DNA from: Ascidia mentula
Taxonomy: Eukaryota; Chordata; Ascidiacea; Phlebobranchia; Ascidiidae
NCBI GenBank assembly: GCA_947561715.1
Contig: OX387201.1
Span: forward strand, 18,304,001-18,368,000
Length of the DNA: 64,000 nucleotides
Reading direction: 5' to 3'
Numbering within the stretch: position 1 is the first letter of the stretch; the number at the start of each line of letters is the position of its first letter. The notes beneath the pieces are model-generated. The model was not told the origin of the DNA. It worked only from the letters and a program-made list of their open reading frames with translations, and did no database searches. The translations under genes and the position numbers were made by a program. Positions 50,629-62,814 of the stretch are shown here, one piece after another.

Positions 50629-51654
50629 CGTGCCTAATGACGAGCACAGGAATTTACCGGGATATTTTCGCCTGCGGGTTCGACGCTTTAAGTTCTTGTG
50701 TGAGTTTGTCATAAAATCTAATCTAGTTTGGAAAGAAAAGCGAAAGGTAATATGCTACTCGTGCCGAGGCAATTTTGGCTATCTCCAAGTTTTTTGCATC
50801 AATTTAAACAGAAATAGAAGGAAATATTTGGACGGCTAACGTAAATTTGAAAACCCTATTATTATAACTTCACTCCAGACCAGTTGCCAACCTAATTTAA
50901 AATCGAAAAACTGGGTTTTGGGCGTTTAAAATCGGATAGTTACTTGGTACCTGGTGTTATTAAAAAGTAAAAGCAAATTCAAGCTGTATTTACAAAAAAA
51001 AACTAAATCGTTAAGGGACCGTTCCTTTGTAGTTACATAAAAGAAGAATACTTCGTTCGATCAAAAATGGACAATGCTGTACCTGCCTCTCTGGATGCAT
51101 TTGAGCTCCTGTTTGGTCAATATTTGGTTTAATATGCAGAAAAGTTTAATATGCAGTATTTAACTGAAAATGAATCGTTGAAGTATAGGCTGTCTTCTCA
51201 ATTGTGGTTCTATGCAAGCCCATCCTTTGTTTACGTAACGAAAGCAAAGTTATATTTGCTGAATAGTTGCCTGCGAGTCCCCCTAAAAGCTGTTTATTAT
51301 TAGCAGAGAATTAAAAGGAAGTCAAAATTGCGCAGAGCATAAACGACGTAAAACAAACATCATTTGGAACGTTTCTTCCAAAAACGTAGAAAACTGAAAA
51401 TTCTGTTTTTAACAGAGTTGGTCTGTAAATTACAAACGTGACTGAAACTGGTTGTAACTTAGGTACATAATCTGTGCTGCTTTTTAGGTTAGTGTAAAAT
51501 ATTCAACACTAAACCTGGCTTTGCTTGCTTGGGATTCTTCAAAAACAGTTCAATAACTTTTGCAATCTGCACATTTTAATAACAAGCTGGTAACATGTTC
51601 GCAAACAATGTTTGTTGTCAAATATTCTGTGACTCGATCGAAACAGTTAATTTA

Positions 51655-51759
51655 TTGTTGACATAACCCTGAGGAAGTCTCGCCGAATGGCAGACGAAAC
51701 GTCGGTTTCAAATAAACACTTTAGAAACTAAGTGCCAGAAGCGCAATTGCGATTAATTA
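51655..51759 (+). mobile_element. 105-bp insertion carrying a hammerhead-like motif
   Basis: Bounded by a perfect 9-bp duplication GTTAATTTA (51646-51654 and 51760-51768). It is absent from the paralogous sites at 50.54 and 61.54 kb, so it is a true insertion. It has no inverted ends and no coding capacity. A copy sits at 62710-62814 through cassette duplication. Confidence 0.7.
51665..51708 (+). ncRNA. Hammerhead-ribozyme-like core
   Basis: In order: AACC, CTGAGGA (fits CUGANGA), a stem GTCT/AGAC around CGCCGAATGGC, GAAAC, GTC (cleavage triplet), GGTT. AACC pairs with GGTT as stem I. Stem III would be only ACGU, a self-complementary pair of two base pairs, as reported for hammerheads of Penelope-like elements, which are thought to act as dimers. 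An extra A sits between the core and stem II. It resembles these ribozymes; activity is not shown. Confidence 0.45.
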
Positions 51760-52589
51760 GTTAATTTAGTTCTAAATCTCCAAGCGCAACAAGCCGTCCT
51801 GCCGCGGTATAAAACCGTAATGCTGATTATCGGTGATTCAACTGCCAAAACAAGAATGCAAGACCACTGTGGCTGACATAACATAATACCAAATTATACT
51901 CTTTTGACAAAAAAAATATTGAAAATCATTTCCACACATACGAAGTATGCTTTTTTTCTGTGTCGTTAGGAAATGTTGCTAAAGGTAGAGGTGGAGAATA
52001 AGTTTTTTGCAAAAAAAAACAAAAAAAACACGTAATACTTAAGAGGACTCAACTACCATCCATTTGACAAGTTTACATATGTTTGGCACCAACACAAGTC
52101 AAATCTCTAATCTTTCGCCTATAGCGCAACTAAGCGTTTAGATTAGTTTAAAACTTTCGTCGTTAAGCGGCGCTCCAGATCCTTCTGCGTTCCAGTCATA
52201 TCCGTGCTAAAATGCTGTTTAAATTCGGTTTTAAACTTTTCGTCGTTTTCCCCGTCGTAATGGCAATTATAGTTACGCCGTAATCGAGTACAATCAACTA
52301 ACAAGAACCGAACAGCTTTGAACCGTAGGCAGTTGTCGACAAGCTGTCCGGAAAAGGTGGAGTTACTGCAAAAAGTTTGTCATGAACCAAACCACCGCGA
52401 AAAAACTAGCGCAAAAACAAAAATATTTTTTATAATGTTCTGAGTGTACGGAATTACAAATCTTCCATCAAATCAACAAAATTGTCTACATGGGTTATAC
52501 CTGAAACCCTAGCAAACAAAGCAGTTACAAATATTTAAATTTTTGCCTCTAATAGCTGTGGTTCATAACGATAAACAGGCGAGAAAAAA

Positions 52590-52645
52590 GCGACTATGAG
52601 GATTTGAACCACTAAATGCACATGCTGACCTTGTGATCACTTTCG
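52590..52645 (-). repeat. tRNA-like fragment with B box
   Basis: The minus strand holds GGTTCAAATCC preceded by GCATGTGCATTTAGT. Degenerate copy of the element at 14965-15033. Confidence 0.4.
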
Positions 52646-52888
52646 TAGTTATACACACAAACAACACTTGCTTTGATTGTCCTGGAAGGATACAGGAAAA
52701 TACATTTCGCCACATTTAGCACGATGCTACTTTGCGTGTTTTTGTTAAAAAGGGCACATATTTGTTTGATTGTCGTAGAAATTGGTCAAATCAGATAAAA
52801 TATAAAACAATCCTAAATTTGTTTGTGTCTTAGATTTACTTTAAACATATTTCTAAAATTCAACACGTATTTCTTTAAAAAACAAACT

Positions 52889-52936
52889 ATGTTGAATTAC
52901 ACAACAGCGATGACAGAAGCAGCACAACTTGAATAG
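52889..52936 (+). pseudogene. Deleted remnant of the 7TM receptor gene
   Basis: The first 14 codons of the receptor (MLNYTTAMTEAAQL) are joined to sequence that lies beyond its stop codon in the intact copy, giving a 15-codon frame. The intact copy has TCAACTTA at 40929-40936 and 41952-41959, exactly at the lost segment's edges. This fits a deletion of about 1,023 bp between short direct repeats. Confidence 0.85.
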
Positions 52937-53282
52937 AAGAATTTCATTATTCGTCAAATTTCATGCAGTAAGTTTCGTGTTTATTTACGATGTAGTGATT
53001 GCATGCATTGCTGTGTTGATGCTGTCTTGGAATGCGCAATTGTTTTTGATGCAGCAAATTCAATGTGAGAACACTTTTCTATGTTTAGTTTGATCTTTCA
53101 ATTAAGCAACGAATAACCTACTGAGAGCATGTATTTAATAAAGTGGAAAAATTATTAATTCAACATAATGGAATTGAAAACGTGGACAACAATTTATTTG
53201 AAGCCAAGTACTTAGATTACCAAACCACATATTTCTGTTTATACCCATTAGTATGAAATTTTAATAGATATCGCAAAGCCCA

Positions 53283-53827
53283 TAAGTGGTCAATATTATA
53301 TGACGTAAAACACACATGCACCGACAGCAAATGTAATACGTCACACGGTATATTAGATCCAGACACGGATTTATTCAAAATTTACACATTACATTTGTTT
53401 TCAGGTTTGTTGTTCTGAACACAAAATCAGCGTTGTTAACAAAATTCATATCTTACTCAAAGAAACAATTTACATTACAACTAGCAAGTTTAGAAAATTC
53501 CAACCAAGTAATTAGTAACTGCAGCTTTTTATATAAGCACCCATCAACTGCACCAGAATACGTGGACAAACACCTAAAATTTCATAGCCCAGGGGTGGAT
53601 ATGGCATGGGAGGTTTTGTGATTAGGTCTCCCCTCCATCCAGTAAAACCTGTCACAGCACTGACAAGTCGCAGCAGTTGCCGAAGGTTTGCTTTAACATT
53701 ATCTTTGTTCGTCACAATAGCGTGATTTTATACAGGTTGTGGCAAAAACGCCCTCACCCTCGAGAGGGAAAGTTTTTGGATTCACCCTTGCAGCTACCAA
53801 ACTTTAAATATGAGATTGGCAACAAAC
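53283..53827 (+). pseudogene. Decayed coding-like fragment, family unknown (copy before gene 9)
   Basis: Counterpart of 42313-42895, with the CTDSKC and LDPDTDL pieces and the FTLQLASLENSNQVISNCSF piece in different frames. No start, promoter or intact frame. Confidence 0.3.
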
Positions 53828-54115
53828 ACACGTAAACAAAATATCCCTCTGTAATATTAGGTTTTCAAGGGATTGTTTGGTTTGATATTATGAATATTTA
53901 TGAACAATATACTTTATAAGGCAAGCATTCAGATGGCACATATGATTCGCTAAGCAAATGAAAAAAGTTTTTTTTAGGTTTTCAGCTCACGCAGCAGCTG
54001 CGAATGCGAAAGAGAATTTGCATCGAAGAAGTGTTTTGAAAAGAGCATAACGCAGTGACGAACAACAAACATTACCAAAGTAAATCCACGTGTAAATTAT
54101 ATACTCTTATTGAGT

Positions 54116-56987
54116 TTACACCTTTGTTCCATTTTTCTTCCCAGTTAGAGCACTTGTGACGTCACCTCCCTCATGTCGATCATCATCCTTGCTCTTCTCA
54201 TTTTGCACAGGAACAAAATAGTTGAATCCATACTTCTTCATAAGAAGGTAAACCGTGACAACTACAAATGACACGACCAGTTGCATGGAACCGTAGAAAA
54301 AGGAATATGCAACAATAGATGGCACAACACTTGGAGTATCTCTGCAAAGAGATCGTTGAGAAACGGTTATAACTAGAAGAAAACTTGACCTAGATTCGTG
54401 GCCAGGATATCATGGGTTGAAATCCCGGTGAGGTAAACAACATACAAAATAAAAAAAACGAAATATCATACATCGCATTTAAAGGACATATTTAAAGGCA
54501 AGCAGTAAAGAGTTACCGGGAACGTTTTAAATTACACGACAAATAAACCCGATGTATTGTCGTGTACTAAGGTGAGATTTCCTAAATTAGAATCAATTTT
54601 CAAAGATTAAGTTTCTCATAACTATCTGTTACGGAACAACCGCTAATTGTTTACAAGAACCCCATCACTATAATAAATTTTATTAGGGAACAGCGGAATG
54701 TTCCGGTTTACTTTTGCTGCTGCTTGGAGGTGACAAACTTAATCACTTGATTGCTGTCTGCGTATTTGCAAACGAAATGCTTTTGTTCAGTACAAAAATT
54801 AAACAAGTAGTCCCATGATTATGAAGGTTAATAGTAATAACTTCTTTTCCTTAGTGCTATCCAAACCGAGTTAATGTATTACTTACTTGTATGACAGCAA
54901 AATTACGTTCAAAGCAACAGGGCAGCTTTGGAACATGATTTCTATGCCGACTGTGCGTCGTTCCGGTTGAGAGAACCCTAGAAATGGTATCCTCGTAGCG
55001 GCGTAACCGATTGCGAACGCACAGAACATGAACAAGAATGCAGACTGTGGAATGGACGAGATGGTTTCAATTGTTTAAACATTTGTGGCCAACAGAGAAG
55101 TTTTCGGTTCATAAATTACCCCGGCAAGTTTGGCGTTTGTTTCGTCGAACAGTCCTTCGATCATAGATAAAGTCAACGTAACCACCACCATAATGGAACC
55201 GATTATCGAAAGCACCTATAAAGTAAATTGTCGCGTTTAAAACGGCATAGGTACTTTAGTTGGTTGTGTAATTTATACAAATATTATCGGCATGCCCACC
55301 TTAGTTATCATACGTGATTTTGATGGTACAAAGTGCTGGACAGCAATTCCTATTAGAATGGGGATAATCATTCCCACCAAACCGATTCCTGTGCGTAGAG
55401 AGAGCAGAATTATACTCCTGTATTGTAAGTTCGTTATGTTGTAAGAATAACGCATGCATATGTGTAACAGATCGAAATACCGATGCTATTTGGGGGTTAG
55501 CTCCTGAAACCAAGTTATATTTAGAACTTTTACCTAGCTCTTTGTAGGGCACACGGAGGGTTTCGTCCAGTTGCATAATCGCACTGAATGCGTAAAGCCA
55601 CATTGGCATAAATCCGAGCGCCAGAAGAGTGGAGACGGCAGTCATCACTATGCTGAAATACAACGTCCATATTATTTTATGCATACGCGTCAGCGGTTGA
55701 GGTCAAGCATATCTTTATGGTGGATAATATTACTTTTTTATACCTGAGGTCCATATCTCCGTCCAACCAATAAGTAGCGATATTGCTGTATGATCCACCT
55801 GGTGAAGCCGACTGGATGATCATCCCAAGAGTCTTTGGTAAAGTAAACCTCATCACTTGGCTAATGCCAAACCCCAACACTGGAAAACATGTATGTACGT
55901 TTGTCTTTGCAGCTCTAACTTAACGTAACAGTTCTTTTAATACCAGTATTTCCATTAAAAATGGTTTTGTACCTAAAGTGCTGCGAATAGAAATTATTCA
56001 GAAAGCGCACATAAAGATCGTATTCAAATATACCTTCAAATTTTCTGTTTGATGTGGTCGGTAGAAATATGTTTACATTTTTAAAAACTTGTTTTTAGGC
56101 CACTCACGGGGAAGCAACAGGAGTTGCAGCGCAATCCCAGTCAGAAATTTCTTTGGTGTTTTAATGAAATTGATGATTCTCTTTGTGCTTGTCGAACAGC
56201 CCAACCCAAGCATTATAATAAACACAGATATGCTGAAAAACATTATTACAGGGTGTAGCAATATCATGATAGTTTACGGTTTCAACAACTGCACGTCAAT
56301 CGCGTAGGGCTTTTCACCTGCATACGCAACGCAGTTATGATATAATTTGTTGAATTCAATATTGTGTTGCTCTGTAGACGTAGAGGTGCTTAGCTTTTTG
56401 AGTGAAAGCTAACTAATTTCAGGCATTTGAATGTTTCAATATTTAACAAATTTTACATTTTGAAGGATAAATTTGCATTGATGCAAACGTTTAATTTGAT
56501 TCATTCAAACTAGGATCTTTATTGGAAGATTTAAACAACAGTAAAGTACATATAAAAGCAATGGAGCCAATAATTTTTTTTACAGTGAGCTGCAGATAGG
56601 GCCACTGTTTCGATCTAACAGGTCTCATCAGTGCAGCTGTAGTGTAACTTACAACGATCTTGTCAGTTAAAATGCGGCAAGAATTCCACTTTGTGGTGAC
56701 TATAGTAATAACATGTTAAAACGATATTCTTTGGTCGTTATTAATCTTGGAGCAATCACTTTAAACCTCAACAAATTTATTCTTACAAAGAAAGTTTCTG
56801 GGAGACGTCTATTATCCACCCTCCACCTTCCGCGGACGAAATGTTTTTGGGAGCAAGACTCACATTTTGCGCAGAAAAGCTGATACCTGAACAAGGGTTT
56901 AAAAATCGTTAAGGCTATTTTTTTGTTACCTGTCCGAAAGTATAATGAATAGAACGAAAAACGAATAACATGTCTACAAGCCCCCAT
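54116..56987 (-). CDS. Gene 9: SLC10-family cotransporter, subtype A-prime, intact
   Basis: Exons E1 to E9: 56930-56987, 56787-56886, 56108-56232, 55744-55879, 55534-55652, 55300-55388, 55120-55215, 54887-55044, 54116-54341. Phases agree, giving 368 aa. E1 starts MGACRHVIRFSFYS. It is one codon longer than E1 of gene 7, and intron 1 is again about 43 nt. E2 carries NVS and NIS sequons and WIIDVSQKLS. SPGGSYSN, SIVMTT and EIMFQ are kept. Differences from gene 7 are scattered and mostly conservative in the membrane exons but denser in E1, which suggests that the N-terminus is under weaker or different constraint. Confidence 0.83.
54383..54455 (+). repeat. tRNA-related SINE fragment in intron 8 of gene 9
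   Basis: Counterpart of the copy in gene 7, with B box GGTTGAAATCC. Confidence 0.4.
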
Positions 56988-58132
56988 AACAGTCACGGCC
57001 AAGCAAACGTTCCTATTGTTGGGATTTTAGTGTAATTGAAGTTTAACCTTGGTTACGTGGCTTACACTTAAACGACAAATTCGCTGTAAAATATATTGCT
57101 ATTCTGTTTTAGTCATTTCCAGCGCAAAAATGCAAAACTAACCCATATACGTGATGCATTAACAGCATAACAGTTCAAAAACATGTACCTGACATTTCAG
57201 AGAAAGGTTTTGTTGCACCGATTTCCGTGATATCAAATTTCCAACTGAAGCGACGATCTTATCTTTTGGCAAATAACTGCAGTGTACTAAAACTGTATAG
57301 CCTAAATTCTAACTGCCACCTGCAGTGGTACCTGTAATACATGCAGTGATCCTTCTCGCAAGCAATGCATGACTGCCTGAATCACTTGCAACAACAGATT
57401 TTCTCAGCGACCGCAAAGCCTTAATGAACCGGAACATTTTGCAAAGTCAACCTGACTTGATTTGAAAGTGAGCAACGTGAGTCGGCAAATAAACTGCTGT
57501 CGGTTTACAAATTACACTTCCGTTATTTTCTTCTTCCCAAGATTCTTAGATTCATTTCACACAAACATTGTTACATTTTACAAGTAATTAATTCGCTATC
57601 ACAATATACCATATACAGTCTAATATTTTGACCCGCAAAGATTTATCCTTTCATGTTGCATCCATTCTTACTTTCCTCAATTTTGTGCCCTGCAGACCAC
57701 AAACCCGCCAACTTCCCCGTGCTTACGTGACTCACGAAACTAAAAATTTGTGTTTCTGCAATTGATTAAATAAAATGTGACTGAAACGTTTGCTGATATT
57801 TTGTAAATCATTGGACCTTCGTCGAACCCCAGAAACCTCGCCAGCGAACCCCAGGAGAATGTTGATCCCAAAACTTGGCAGATCTGCATTAGCATTTAAG
57901 AGTGGTCTATATACCACGTATACAATAACATTATCGCTTGTGTTTAACCAGTTTATTGAACTTTCTTTTGTGAGGTTATTCAATGGAAAGAATAATTCTC
58001 AACGAAAAAAGTTTTTTTAGTGTATTTTATTCGTTACGAATTACTCTCACATTTACGTGGCGACATTCGTAACTTTGCATTAAAGGTGGTTATTTGATGG
58101 ATATTTTGTATGCTTTGTGATTATCTTTCACT
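56988..58132. other. Spacer between genes 9 and 10
   Basis: Counterpart of 46042-47165 with a few small indels. No gene, RNA or element is supported. The opposed open stretches at 57732-58020 overlap each other and shift in the first cassette. Confidence 0.45.
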
Positions 58133-60825
58133 CTACTCCTTTTCATCGGTCATGAGAACATTCGTTGCCAATTCTTCGTCGTCTTTATTCTCTGCCTCGA
58201 TCTCGTCGTTGGGAACAAAATATGTGAAGCCGAATCTTTTCATGAGAAGGTAAGACGTGATCGCGATCACTGAGGACATCAACTGCATGGAGGCGTAGAA
58301 GAAAGGCAGACTGACCATGTATGCTACCACTGGAGCCGGGCTGTCACTGTGAATGTAGATATGGACTTACTGCATAGTACAAAATACTTTGTGACCATAA
58401 TTCTCTGTAAAACATTCGTATACACGGCAGTAACTTACTGGTAAGATATGAGAATGACGTTGAAAGCCACAGGGGCGCTTTGGAACATGATTTCTATAGC
58501 TACAGTGCGCCGTTCTGATTGAGTGAAATTGAGAAAGGGGATTCGGGTCGTTGCGTATCCCGTCCCGAAGGCGCAAACAACCAGCAAGGCAACAGACTAG
58601 AAAATGTAAATCCAGAAGTTTAAAAGCCGCAATTTTAAACTCGAACATGTGTCCGCGATCCAGTTTATTATTATATTATTAAAATGTTCTCATACTCGGG
58701 AAAAAAGGTACATGTGTGTATCGGCTATCAGTAAAATGCTTTTCTTCTTACCAGCATAGGCCTTGCCCTCGCAACCTCGACGTACAGTCCAAGAGATATT
58801 GAAACTCCCATGATTCCAAGAACGAAAAACGAACCCAAGATGGTGAAGATCTTTGTAGAGGAATTTTATCGTCAGGGGAGGGATATGTGGCCAACGACAG
58901 CAGGTATATTAAAACATTTCTGATTGGTTCGTGTTGTGGTTTTACTCGTCGACCTTAGTGCTGTCACTTGTCAGGATATTAACGCATTTAACTTGGTTCA
59001 ACAAACTCAGAACATTCCAGTCGTTATCCAACGGACATACATTAAGCAAACGCGTCAGATGCCTGGCAACGTCAGTAACGAACCGTTAACTTGTTAAAAC
59101 GTGCATAGAGGAATACCTTGGTTAGAAGGCGGGATTTGGATGGAAAGAAATGCTGTACCCCCAACCCCAACAGCACCGGAACGACCATTGACGCCAAACC
59201 AATTCCTGCACACAAGCGAATTTTTCGGTGTCAAACAATCTCAAATAATCGCAGTAAATTTTGAAATTTGCTGCAATTAGGTAGGGCTACTGTTGGTGTG
59301 TTACTATATACGGGAAAGTATAATCAAACGTCATTTCGCAACAGTTTACAATAAAATCTGCAAATTGAGTTAAGTGTTGGGATTATCAATTACCTAAAGG
59401 GTAAATCCATAAGCGAATTTCAAATCTACCCAAAACAATGCAAATATGTAACAGCAGCAACTCATAGCAAATACAAAACTTTTACCGAGCCAGCCGAAGG
59501 GCACTTTTAAGGTTTCCTCCAATTGCAGAACCGATGTGAAAATAAGAAGCCACATCGGCATGAACCCCATTGCCAGGAGCGTGGAGACGGTGGTCATGAT
59601 TATGCTGCAACGCACAAAAAAGTTGATTAAGGCAAATTCTCCCTTCAATCTTATGGCGGAGATAACTTTATTTAAGGCCGTGAACAGATAAGAAGTTTGG
59701 TACGACGAACTGTTGTGGTTATTCTTTGCCGCGGGCAGATCGTATTTATAATTACACGACCAACGAAATTCATAATTTTGTGGTGACGTTTTGTTTGTAT
59801 GTGGCAACATAGACATTTCATGGGTTAGTGTGATGTTTGCGGCAAAGATACAAGAATTAACTCCAGGTATTTATATCTAAGGGCTGCGGTATATTTACGG
59901 TAGTACTCTCTTTCAAATCTTTGTTTACTGTGAAGTTTTTGGCCTTGCTTGGTGACATAACAAAAGGTTCGGCCAATGTCAATGCCTTTTGCGGCGATTT
60001 ACGAGGGTCGGCTTAAGCTGCTTCACAACAGCAATATGTTAAGTTTCCTGACAATGTTACAGAAATATTGAGAGATAGAAAACTGTCACCTGAGGTCCAT
60101 ATCCCCGTCCAACCAATACGTCACAATGTTACTGTACGTTCCACCGGGCGATGACGACAGGAGAAGAAGTCCCAGAGTTTTTGGCATGTCCAAATTTAAA
60201 ATGCGACTTATTGCGAAACCGAATACTGTGGAAACAGAGTGATAATATCAAGTGGTAGAATGGAGTCTTCTCTATTTGGTGAACGTTTGATTAACTTACG
60301 TGGGAGAAGTATCAGCTGCAAAGAGACACCGGTTAGAAAGTGTTTGGGTTTCTTGATAAAGTTCACTATCCGTTTTATGCTCGCCGAACAACCCAGACCG
60401 AACATAATCGTAAACACGGCGATACTGAAAATGTGCATAAAGATAACTCTCGTTTCACATCGTACCGAACTAATATACCGGAGTTAAGACAGAATGGTTA
60501 ACATCTAACTAATGCCGAAAATGTATTACTACAAGATTAAAGATTTCGAGAATGAACAGGCTGCCCCATACCGCTGTAAACATCGACATGTATATTCTCA
60601 AAATTGTGCAAGAATCCTTTATTGGTGGTGAAAGATATAATGCAACTAAAATGTATTCAACCACGACCTTGAATAGAAGTATTACAGTTGACGGTTTATT
60701 ATTTCTAATTCCTCTCCCACTCAATTCCAATTTACTCACAAAGCCAACTTTTGTGCTATCTGCAAAGCCAGATTTAGGTCTACGTTATGTGCTGCATCGC
60801 TGGTCGTGTTGGTCGTCGTTCCCAT
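58133..60825 (-). CDS. Gene 10: SLC10-family cotransporter, subtype B, intact
   Basis: Coding exons 60740-60825 (exon runs to 60842), 60300-60424, 60090-60225, 59486-59604, 59117-59205, 58752-58850, 58439-58596, 58133-58346. All ends are GT/AG, including the TTGCAG acceptor lost in gene 8, giving 341 aa. The first in-frame ATG has A at -3 and G at +4. The N-terminus is Thr/Asn-rich with a sequon, and the tail is acidic, ending MTDEKE. SPGGTYSN, SIIMTT, EIMFQ and Q before LILLP are present. Exon 7 of this subtype has 33 codons rather than 32 and a different last segment (VARARPML). An extra upstream coding exon, as in subtype A, cannot be excluded. Confidence 0.85.
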
Positions 60826-60928
60826 GATAGTCGTGACATTATCTGAAACAAGTTATTATATTTGTTCTAAAGTATTTGGAATTTAGATATTTGTAGTGCG
60901 GCCGTTTAAGTAAAGCTGCAACCTTGTG

Positions 60929-60938
60929 CTTTTATATA
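60929..60938 (-). promoter_or_regulatory. TATA-like box of gene 10
   Basis: TATATAAAAG on the minus strand, at the same place and with the same surroundings as in gene 8. A 35-40 bp segment present farther upstream here is missing from gene 8. Confidence 0.4.
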
Positions 60939-62709
60939 TGATTTGCCCGCAATAAAATTTTGGACACATGCACCAATCAGAAATGAAAACTGCAAAGTGT
61001 CGAGAAAAAATCAAGCACTTTGGCATTTCACGTACTATCACAAACCAAATGCATGTTGATATTGATGCAGAAGATAAAGTTTGCAACTACACTGCAGTCA
61101 TAGATTTTTTTTAAATACGAAGAGGTATTATGCAATAGCAATGACTCGCAAACAATTGTACGCGGTACAGAAAGTACTTTGACATATGCAGTAATTATTG
61201 AGTTATTTATAACCTGGTTGTGTTCGGTGAGGAGCGATAGAGGATATATTCATCTTTGTCCTGAGCACAAGAAATACAAATTTTGTTTTTAACACAGTTG
61301 GTCTGTAAATGAAGTGCAATTACAAATGTGACTGAAACTGGTTGTAACTTAGGTATATAATCTGTGCTGCTTATTAAGATTAGTGTAAAATATTCAACAC
61401 TAAACCTGGCTTTGCTTGCTTGGGATTCTTCAAAACACAAGACAATAACTTTTGCAATCTGCACATTTTTATAACAAGCTGGAAATATGTCCACAAACAA
61501 TGTTTGTTGTCAAATATTCTGTGACTCAATCGAAACAGTTAATTTAGTTCTAAACCTCCAAGCGCAACAAGCCGTCCTGCCTCGGTATAAAACCGTAATG
61601 CTGATTATCGGTAAATCAACTGCCAAACGTGCCTAATGACGAGCACAGGAATTTACCGGGATATTTTCGCCTGCGGGTTCGACGCTTTAAGTTCTTGTGT
61701 GAGTTTGTCATAAAATCTAATCTAGTTTGGAAAGAAAAGCGAAAGGTAATATGCTACTCGTGCCGAGGCAATTTTGGCTATCTCCAAGTTTTTTGCATCA
61801 ATTTAATCTATTTATGCAAGTTTGAATAATAATCAAAACCTCTTTTGACAATGAGACCTGCAACAGAAATAGAAGGAAATATTTGGACGGCTAACGTAAA
61901 TTTGAAAACCCTATTATTATAACTTCACTCCAGACCAGTTGCCAACCTAATTTAAAATCGAAAAACTGGGTTTTGGGCGTTTAAAATCGGATAGTTACTT
62001 GGTACCTGGTGTTATTAAAAAGTAAAAGCAAATTCAAGCTGTATTTACAAAAAAAAACTAAATCGTTAAGGGACCGTTCCTTTGTAGTTACATAAAAGAA
62101 GAATACTTCGTTCGATCAAAAATGGACAATGCTGTACCTGCCTCTCTGGATGCATTTGAGCTCCTGTTTGGTCAATATTTGGTTTAATATGCAGAAAAGT
62201 TTAATATGCAGTATTTAACTGAAAATGAATCGTTGAAGTATAGGCTGTCTTCTCAATTGTGGTTCTATGCAAGCCCATCCTTTGTTTACGTAACGAAAGC
62301 AAAGTTATATTTGCTGAATAGTTGCCTGCGAGTCCCCCTAAAAGCTGTTTATTATTAGCAGAGAATTAAAAGGAAGTCAAAATTGCGCAGAGCATAAACG
62401 ACGTAAAACAAACATCATTTGGAACGTTTCTTCCAAAAACGTAGAAAACTGAAAATTCTGTTTTTAACAGAGTTGGTCTGTAAATTACAAACGTGACTGA
62501 AACTGGTTGTAACTTAGGTACATAATCTGTGCTGTTTTTTAGGTTAGTGTAAAATATTCAACACTAAACCTGGCTTTGCTTGCTTGGGATTCTTCAAAAA
62601 CAGTTCAATAACTTTTGCAATCTGCACATTTTAATAACAAGCTGGTAACATGTTCGCAAACAATGTTTGTTGTCAAATATTCTGTGACTCGATCGAAACA
62701 GTTAATTTA

Positions 62710-62814
62710 TTGTTGACATAACCCTGAGGAAGTCTCGCCGAATGGCAGACGAAACGTCGGTTTCAAATAAACACTTTAGAAACTAAGTGCCAGAAGCGCA
62801 ATTGCGATTAATTA
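62710..62814 (+). mobile_element. 105-bp hammerhead-like insertion, cassette copy
   Basis: Identical in structure to 51655-51759 with the same GTTAATTTA duplication. The core spans 62720-62763. Confidence 0.65.

Larger units (their letters stand above)
40774..52770. repeat. Tandem cassette, first copy (receptor + genes 7-8)
   Basis: This segment is repeated as 52771-63825 with an offset growing from 10,947 to 11,055 bp because of small indels. The first copy holds the whole receptor gene; the next copies hold only its deleted remnant. The spacer half (50.9-52.9 kb against 61.9-64.0 kb) is more alike than the gene half. Confidence 0.85.
49978..54115. other. Long spacer between genes 8 and 9
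   Basis: It contains a local duplication (50284-50628 and 51402-51849), the 105-bp hammerhead-like insertion, a tRNA-like fragment (52590-52645), the receptor remnant (52889-52936) and the decayed coding-like fragment (53283-53827). I find no splice-supported gene. A TATA-like GTATAAAACC occurs in both halves of the local duplication with no credible coding sequence behind it. Confidence 0.45.

Noticed and set aside
50630-50839. Open stretch behind a TATA-like GTATAAAACC, repeated at 61629
   Set aside because: It has no ATG in the long frame. The nearby ATG at 50637 opens only a short frame, and no conserved splice partner is seen.
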